This document shows positions 57,388 through 64,000 of a stretch of 64,000 nucleotides of DNA, one piece after another; the first letter of the stretch is position 1; each line of letters begins with the position of its first letter. Under the pieces are notes generated by a model, which saw only the letters and a list, made by a program, of their open reading frames with translations, was not told the DNA's origin and ran no database searches. The position numbers and the translations under genes are program-made. The DNA is from Lunularia cruciata (Eukaryota > Streptophyta > Marchantiopsida > Lunulariales > Lunulariaceae), in NCBI GenBank assembly GCA_948567375.1, contig OX419757.1, forward strand, positions 32,674,001 through 32,738,000, in the 5' to 3' direction.

Positions 57388-58386
57388 GACCGCGTAGAAA
57401 AAATGAAGATAGGAAGACCCCATCAAGCCAGACCGCGTAAGAAAAATAAAGGATAGGACGACCCCTTCAAGTCGTACAAAGGAAAGAAGAAAAAGTAAAA
57501 TGAAACTATACCTCAATAGAATGTATATGAAAAATCTATCCCATTGCACCTAAGATATGCAGAGTCTATATGAAAAATCTGTGCTACTGCACCTAAGATA
57601 TCCGAGCTACGCAAGTTATGTGAAAAAACACTAGGTTACGTGAAAAGACATCACCTAGTGTGAGTGCTCCCTTTGGATTGGATGGGATTCCTTCAAGATT
57701 AGGCCCGATAATTACACGTTCCGGAGTTAAAATACTATGCATAATGTAAGCATATTGTGATCCTGCTGAACCTGACAGAGGCATTATACTCACAGTTCAG
57801 ACTACGCAGGGTTTCTCTAAGATTCGGCAGGATAATGTACACGAGAAAGAAATATGGGCACTGTAAGCATATGGTGATCCTGCTGAAGCCGTTCGTGGAG
57901 ATCCCGACAGGCGGAGATAGGAAGATGAAGATAGGAAGACCCCATCAAGCCAGACCGCGTAGGAAAAATGAAGGGTAGGAAGACCCCTTCAAGTCGTACA
58001 AGGGAGAGAAGAAAGAGTAAAATGGAACTATACCCCACTAGAGTGTATATGAGAAATATACCCTTCTGCACCTAAGATATCCGAGCTATGCAAGTTATCT
58101 GAAAAACCATCAGCTAGTGTGATTGCTTCCCTATGGATTGGATGGGATTCCTTCAACATTAGGCACGATAATTACACGTTCCGGAGTTAAAATAATATGC
58201 ATAATGTAGGCATATGGTGATCCTGCTGAACCTGACAGAGGCATTATACTCACAATTCTGAGTACGCAGGGTTTCTCCAAGATTCGGCGGGATAATGTAC
58301 ACGAGAAAGAAATATGGGCACTGTAAGCATATGGTAATCCTGCTGAAGCCGTTCGTGGAGATCCCATCAGGCGGAGCAGTCATTTT
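57388..58386. repeat. Tandem duplication of about 0.5 kb
   Basis: Unit 1 about 57388-57920, unit 2 about 57920-58386. Both run from AGGAAGACCCCATCAAGCC through TGCACCTAAGATATCCGAGC, GATTGGATGGGATTCCTTCA, ATTACACGTTCCGGAGTTAA and ACACGAGAAAGAAATATGGG to CCGTTCGTGGAGATCCC. Unit 1 is longer because of an internal duplication of the ATGAAAAATCT...GCACCTAAGATAT stretch (57530-57600). They look considerably younger than the copies at 56.2-57.0 kb. Confidence 0.9.
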
Positions 58387-59127
58387 AATAGTTGACAACT
58401 TTAATATACATTAGTCAAAGTCCATTTTGAACCTTGGTAGACACTGAGGTCCACAAAATAGTGTGGGAAGGTAGAGCAAGTGTTTGACAGGACTTACACT
58501 AGTCCAATATACATGCCTGGCCAAGATCTCCAACAGTTGCACTAAAAGAAGGATTCCCATTTATCAGAGAGGCCCAATCTATGCCATCTAAAACTGTCAT
58601 GATACACGTTACTCAATGTTGTATGGCGAAATGTTCCTCAAATAGCCACAGAACTCTAAAATGTGACTATTATCAGAGACTAGAAGTTATCAAGAGTCGA
58701 CGTGTCTGTACTCTACAGAATGTGTACTGTCCATTTACGACCGCCCACACCACGGCATGAGTGCTCAACGCACGCGTAGAAAGATCCAGGTCCGCTCCAG
58801 AAACCACCGCAAGGAGCCATCACGCCAATCTCTGGGTTCTCCAAGACATTATCTTCCTCTTTTGTTCTCCGGCCTGCTGGCGGTCAGGTAACACCCAACT
58901 CAATAGGTTCCACGAGATTCTGATCTAACCCACAATTAAGGCGAAGACTCTGAACCCTGGCTCTTTCAAACAAAGCCCTTCCTGGCAGGCTGACAGCTCC
59001 CGTCACCGGAACTGTATCTCAATGTGCACGCCACCTCGATGAAATTTCGGAAGGGATCGAGAACGCAGAAGAAAGATAAATGAAGCTCACTGGCAGACCT
59101 TTTAGTCGATGATGGGATCATAGAATC
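58387..59127. other. Region downstream of the DHX8 gene
   Basis: About 740 bp between the repeat cluster and the DHX8 stop codon. The gene-proximal part should hold the 3' untranslated region (minus strand); I could not place a poly(A) signal. The 58730-59050 portion is richer in CpG than the rest of the intergenic sequence. Confidence 0.5.
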
Positions 59128-62100
59128 TCAGCCTCGCCGCTTACTGAGACGCCAGGAATTTGGCTCATGGTAACGATCATACAGAGGCTCTATCCGCTCT
59201 TGTCGCTTCCGCTTGCTGAGTTTGGTAGGATCTGCAACCTTGAAGAAGCGAGGAGCTAGTTCCACTAACCACTTTGGGTCGACAAGGGTAACCTCGCGCA
59301 TATACTCCTTCGTAGTCATCACCAGCTCGTGGTAGATAACCCAATCGGGCTGTCGCTGAAACAGGGCACTACTAGGATGTATATATACAGGTTGGTTCTC
59401 CACAAGAGTGCGGTATCCCTCTTGTGGATCTTTTCTTCCAGCATGAAAGAAAAAGCCTGCGCAGATAGCTTTCCGTATTCGAGTGAAATTTTTCCCAGCG
59501 CTGACGACATCAAGCTTGTATCTACAGAGAGGAAAGGAGCAAAATATAAGTAACATCAGAGAGCAAAAACTCAGCCAATCCACACCAATAGTGCAGTTTT
59601 GTAACTGAACACTAGATTATCATGTGATCATCTAAGTAGCATTACAGCTGAGCCCAACTAGTGAGTCAACCATTCGTTGGTATGTGCAGAGCTGACAGAT
59701 GCAGGGAGTCAAATAAAGAACGGTGTCTCAGACGGAAAATTTGATTGACTGAGCGTACACGTCTTGCGTCTACTCATTTGCCTCAGAGAGAAGATTGTAT
59801 ACATAATCTCGGTCCTATTGGACTCATATGACACGCACATGATACAAGTTCTTCATCATAGGCCATACGACATCTCTGAAAGGTATTAGGCTCCCTTCGT
59901 CAATTTCACCAACAGAGCAGTTGAAAGAGATCCCACTTTCTGTTCGTGCGAAGAATGTTCCTGGGGCCATAAAACATATAAACAAAGAAAGGAAGGGATT
60001 GGCCAAACGGGGTTCATCATTACCTGTCCATAACTGAAAGTAGCTGTTTCCTCACATCCTGTGCTCTCCGCAGCGATCGTGACTGCACGAAGTTCTCGAA
60101 GCACCAAGGCCCTGAAAAGTTCTTAGCTTTCCAAGCCTCGTACACAGCCAGAAGAGTCAAATGGTCTCCCTCAGGTTGGAAAAACTTGGCCCTTTTCTGA
60201 TCAGCCTGGGCCTGCTTTTCCCTAGGCCTGTAGAATATGTTTTGAGCTTGTAGCATCGAGATGATCGTCAAAATTTCGTCACTGCAATTGAGATCAACAC
60301 TTGCGAGAAGCATCTTCGACATAGGGGGGTCCAGTGGAAATTCCGCCATTTTCCGCCCAAGTTTTGTTAACAGACCTTCTTCATCTAAAGCCCCGAGAGT
60401 ATATAACTGCTCCATGGCTGAAATGAGTGCTTGTGGAGGAGGAGGGTCCATGAAATCAAATGAAAGAAGATCATTGATTCCCATGGCTTTCATGTTCAGT
60501 GTTGTGGTACCCAAATTGATCCTCTGAATCTCCGGGACAGTGGTAGGGAGCATCTCATTTCTGTATGCACTCTCCGTGTAAAGCCTGTAGCACTTTCCGG
60601 GCCCTGTTCTGCCTGCTCGTCCAGCTCGCTGTCGTGCAGAAGCTTGTGAAATAGGCGTAATGACCAAAGAATCAAGTCCAAGCTTAGGATTGTAAACGTT
60701 TTGCTTTGCAAATCCAGGATCAACCACGTAGTAAATTCCATCAATGGTGAGAGAAGCCTCGGCAATATTGGTGGCCACCACCACTTTCCTTGTTCCTGGG
60801 GGTGGCGGCTCGAAAATTCGAGTTTGCATTTCACTAGGTAAGGCACTGTAAACAGGTAAAATGATAAGTTCCGGGACGTTCGGACCTAGACCCTTCATTC
60901 TCTCGTATAGTATCTGGCATGCAGTGTCGATCTCCTCCTGTCCCGTTAAGAATAACAAGACGTCGCCTTCAGGCTCTGTCAGATGAATCTGCATAACAGT
61001 GATGAGGGCCGCATCCAAGTAATCCGTCTCGGGCTGCTTGGTATACAAGATCTCCACGGGGAATGTTCGTCCCGGAATGGTGAAGATTGGACAGTTGAAA
61101 AAATATCCAGAAAACTTATCAGCATCCAGAGTAGCCGAGGTCACTATCAATCTAAGATCAGGCCTCTTCTTAACCAAACTTTTCAGGAGACCAAAGAGCA
61201 CATCCGTATGGATAGTTCTCTCGTGAGCCTCATCAAGCATAATGACAGAATAGGCATTCAGCTCCTGATCTATCAAGATCTCACGCAGAAGCATACCGTC
61301 GGTCATATACTTGATCACAGTTTCTGGACCAGTACAATCCTCAAAACGAATTGCGTACCCGACTTCCTCCCCAAGCCTGCAACCGAACTCCTCAGCGACC
61401 CTCTTAGCAACAGACATTGCAGCCACCCTACGAGGTTGAGTACATCCAATTTTACCCCTCGTTGAGTAACCAGCTTCCGCAAGGTATTGAGTCATCTGAG
61501 TGGTCTTTCCAGACCCCGTTTCTCCAATCACGACTAGAACCTGATTCTCATTTATAGCTTTGACAAGTTCATGCTTGAGCTTGTAGATTGGTAAGCTCTG
61601 TCTTTGCTCCTGGATAGACAGCTTGGATCTTTGCCCGAATGTGGGAGCTTTGCCGAATGCATCCTTCTTCCATTCAGGCATGTCGTATGCAGAAAGCCCG
61701 ACACCCCGGAGCTCTTGCGCCAAATGTCTCTCTCCTGTTTCGGGCATGGGGTCCTCCCAAGGTCGATTAAGATCCTTCGGAATGGAGTCCAACATTGTCC
61801 TCTGCTGTTGCTCGCGAAGTTCTCTTCTCTCTTTGGCAAGGGCAGACTGCGTCATAGCCGCCCTTTGTAGCGAACCATCAGGGTTTTTTACAATCTTTAC
61901 GGGAGACACATCAATGGAGTATCTCGTCTGCCCTCTTAGAAATGCCGGCTCGTCTTCGTTTAACTCTATTTCGAGCTCCTCTTCAGCTCCCTCGTCGTGA
62001 TAGAGCATACCCCCACTTTCTTCATCATACATTGGATAGTCTCTCACGTCTAAAACCCCTGAGGCAATGAGCTGTTTGGCCTCCCACCTTTCTGGGCTGC

Positions 62101-63439
62101 TCATTCTCTTCGACGGTCTGCGAGAGGGATTATTCTCGTCCTCTTCCACTATTGTGATACCTGAAAGTCCTTTCCTTGTGATAGGACCTTGATTAGAACT
62201 CGAGGGGTTGGCTCTAAGATTCTCGTCTTCGCGTGCCACTAGTCTCTTCATAGGGAGAAGATCTTGACCAGTCTTTTGGTCCACGTCCCGCATTGAGAGA
62301 CTCATCTTTTGCCCAAGTAGGGATATAACCTTCACATACACCTCCTGGTCTCTTTCCACTGCGTCCTTGGCGTTAATCACTCTGCGGGATGCAATTTGAG
62401 AAACATGGACAAGACCTTCTTTTCGGTCTCTGTGGCCTAAAATTTGTACAAAACATCCAAAGTCCATTATCCTAGACACTCTACCTTTGTAGATTCCAAA
62501 TAGTTCTGGTTCTTCAGGAGGAGGGACCGACGCAGTGATAGCTCGAGCGTCTCCTCTTCCAGCATCTCCATCCCTACTCTCTCTCCTTTTCCAGCCTCCT
62601 CTGTCCTCCTCTTCGTCGTACCTACCTCTCTCCTCCTTGAACCGTCCTTTGTCTCTCCCTCGCTCTCCCTCCTTCCTCGACCTTCCATTGTTTCTTGCCG
62701 CATCATCGTACCTTCCGTCTTCTCTGGCTCTAGAGCTATCATGTCTATCATCTTCCCTAGTTCTTCCACGCTTTCCGTGCCTCCCTTCCTCCCTGCCTCT
62801 TTGATCATGTCTGTCGTCATACCTACGATTGCTATTGATCAACTCCTTTTCCTCATCTTCGTCTCGATCACGTCTCCTTTCCCTATGACCTCCATCGCGA
62901 TCATGTGCAGCCCTAGCACTAACTCTGTCCCTGTCCGCGTCCACTTCTTCTCCTCGATCCCGTTCTCTCCTTTCCCTCCGCTGAGTATCCTCCTCGTCGT
63001 CTACAAGTCTTGACCTCCCTTCTTTTCTACTGTCTCTTCCTTTCTCAGACTTCCCGTCTATCTCCTTAACCTTCACATTGCCATTCATCTCGAGCTCCTT
63101 CTCAAGCTCCTTAACCTGCTCTCTATTGTCCGGCATAGACAGTCCCGGAAACGCAGACTTCTTGTCATCCTTCTCTCCACCTCCTCTACCTTTCTCACCT
63201 TTGCCCTTCGGTGGCAAAATCGCATGAATGATAGTCAGCAAAGTTTTCACGAAATACTCCGGCATTTCGGCCCCATTGCTCTTTAGCGACTGTGCGAATG
63301 TCTCCACAGCGTCGCTCCTCTGCGCTAAATCAATAATAAACTCCGCAAGAGTCTTATCCGCACAACCTACATGTGACTCCAACTCCGTACACACCTTCGA
63401 AACCAGAGACAAGTACTCCAACTTCTTCAACCCATCCAT
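59128..63439 (-). CDS. DHX8: DEAH-box pre-mRNA splicing RNA helicase DHX8/PRP22
   Basis: Two coding exons: 63439-60024 and 59521-59128 (ATG at 63439-63437, TGA at 59130-59128), 1269 aa. N-terminal helical domain ([16 protein letters not shown], residues 6-21), Arg/Asp/Glu-rich region (140-300), S1 RNA-binding domain (313-388), RecA1 with Walker A GETGSGKT (639-646), DEAH (736-739) and SAT (768-770), RecA2 with TGQEEID (832-838) and QRAGRAGR (937-944), then winged-helix, ratchet and OB-fold regions ending SWRLSKRRG. Family role: ATP-driven release of spliced mRNA from the spliceosome, in the nucleus. The N-terminal domain plus S1 domain distinguish DHX8/PRP22 from PRP2, PRP16 and PRP43. The length fits plant and animal homologues. 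All catalytic motifs are intact; it is the only clearly functional protein gene here. Confidence 0.97.
59522..60023 (-). other. Intron of the DHX8 gene
   Basis: 502-bp intron. Donor GACAG/GTAATG (GT at 60023-60022); acceptor CTGTAG/ATACAAG (AG at 59523-59522). It splits an Arg codon after its second base, joining ...LLSVMD to YKLDVVSAG, a contiguous block in all DHX8 proteins. Reading through the donor would give an immediate TAA. Confidence 0.95.
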
Positions 63440-64000
63440 TGCGCCAACCCTATTCCTCTGCGCTTCGTTTCCTTAAACCTCTGTACGAGACTTCTCTTTG
63501 CACCACCACATCAACGGGTAGCTCCGAGAGATTCGTCTCCCCTCCATATCCCACGCAACAAGAGACCAATCTACGGGTCTCTCATATCCATCAGCTCACT
63601 CAGAAACACCTATCCACGACCTTTTCGACTTAGAAGCCCTGTCTGCTCTAAAACGCAAGATTCAAAACCCGCACGAAGAACAGACGAAGGAAAAGAAATG
63701 GTGTATGCCAGCATACAGACCTAAAGAAGTGCCAATACTCCAAGCCCTAACCTTCCCCCACCTCCTCTATCGAAGTGACAGTCGTCATCCCTGTGCAGGA
63801 GGTAGGAGGTCGGGAGTTCGAAATCACCTTCGAGGTTACAAAGGCACCGTGTGTCGACAAAGAGAAAGCGCCGCCTACTCATCCTGCTTCTGACCCTGCC
63901 TTGCGTCGTCGCGAAGTATAAGTCGCGATGCAACCTGTCCCGAAGGTTCACTTGCGTGTACATGTCAGCCTATTACCGGGCGGCAAAGTTGAAGTCGACA
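63440..64000. other. 5' flank of DHX8
   Basis: Should hold the DHX8 leader and promoter (minus strand). On the plus strand several short frames overlap; one (about 63764-63920) reads IEVTVVIPVQEVGGREFEIT and on to a TAA, which looks protein-like but has no start and no recognised family. It could be the end of a neighbouring exon or chance. Nothing further is supported. Confidence 0.35.

Noticed and set aside
54050-58386. Regular repeats considered as a CRISPR array
   Set aside because: Units are long, diverged, in both orientations and without uniform spacers; the genome is eukaryotic.
58757-58893. Short basic plus-strand frame followed by a GTAACA donor-like site
   Set aside because: Only about 45 codons, no partner exon and no homology recognised; it lies in the likely 3' side of DHX8.
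60261-63013. Several plus-strand open frames across the DHX8 gene
   Set aside because: Antisense shadows of the highly conserved helicase and its Arg/Asp/Glu-rich region.

Overview
The window looks like a transposon-rich stretch of a land-plant nuclear genome. The evidence is a plant-type DHX8/PRP22 splicing helicase with one GT-AG intron, a eukaryotic tRNA-Gly gene, and several families of plant-style Ty3/gypsy and Ty1/copia LTR retrotransposons. The species is not identified; the cytosine-methyltransferase gypsy element would fit a non-flowering plant, but that is only an inference.

Layout. Positions 1-49069 are one multi-level nest of retroelements. The oldest visible layer is a plus-strand gypsy element, 'B-host', in pieces at 4987-6947, 7629-7712, 32191-32960, 34278-35485 and 46580-49069. 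It is split by: (i) element A1 (1-4986, running in from the left); (ii) a solo A LTR (6948-7628, duplicated target GCTC); (iii) a second, minus-strand B element, 'B-guest' (7713-32190, duplicated target TGGT); (iv) a minus-strand relic of A (32961-34277); (v) a chromodomain gypsy element C1 (35486-46579), whose integrase is itself interrupted by C2 (39617-45170, duplicated target CCATT). B-guest contains a 2.2-kb element with TGTC...GACA ends (13795-20704), which carries a Ty1/copia element (14243-18936). B-guest also contains a near-complete element A2 (20737-28536, duplicated target GCTC) with LTRs that look identical.

The most interesting content is family B. Its decayed polyprotein reads gag (zinc knuckles) - aspartic protease - DNMT3-like cytosine-5 DNA methyltransferase - reverse transcriptase - RNase H - integrase - PHD finger, so one retroelement carries both a DNA-methylation writer and a likely chromatin reader. 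Family A is unusual in another way: between its primer-binding site and gag it has a zinc-knuckle ORF flanked by two short ORFs that are related to each other.

From 49070 to 59127 the sequence is intergenic. It holds perfect hairpins, a tRNA-Gly(CCC) gene, a decayed tRNA-Ala, a tRNA-Ile(UAU)-like sequence fused to a tandemly duplicated body, and a locally amplified repeat family (54.05-58.4 kb). The only clear host protein gene is DHX8/PRP22 on the minus strand (63439 down to 59128, two coding exons). The last 560 bases are its 5' flank.

All retroelement coding regions carry stops or frameshifts. Element calls rest on motifs and on comparisons between copies within the window, read by eye; no database search was possible.
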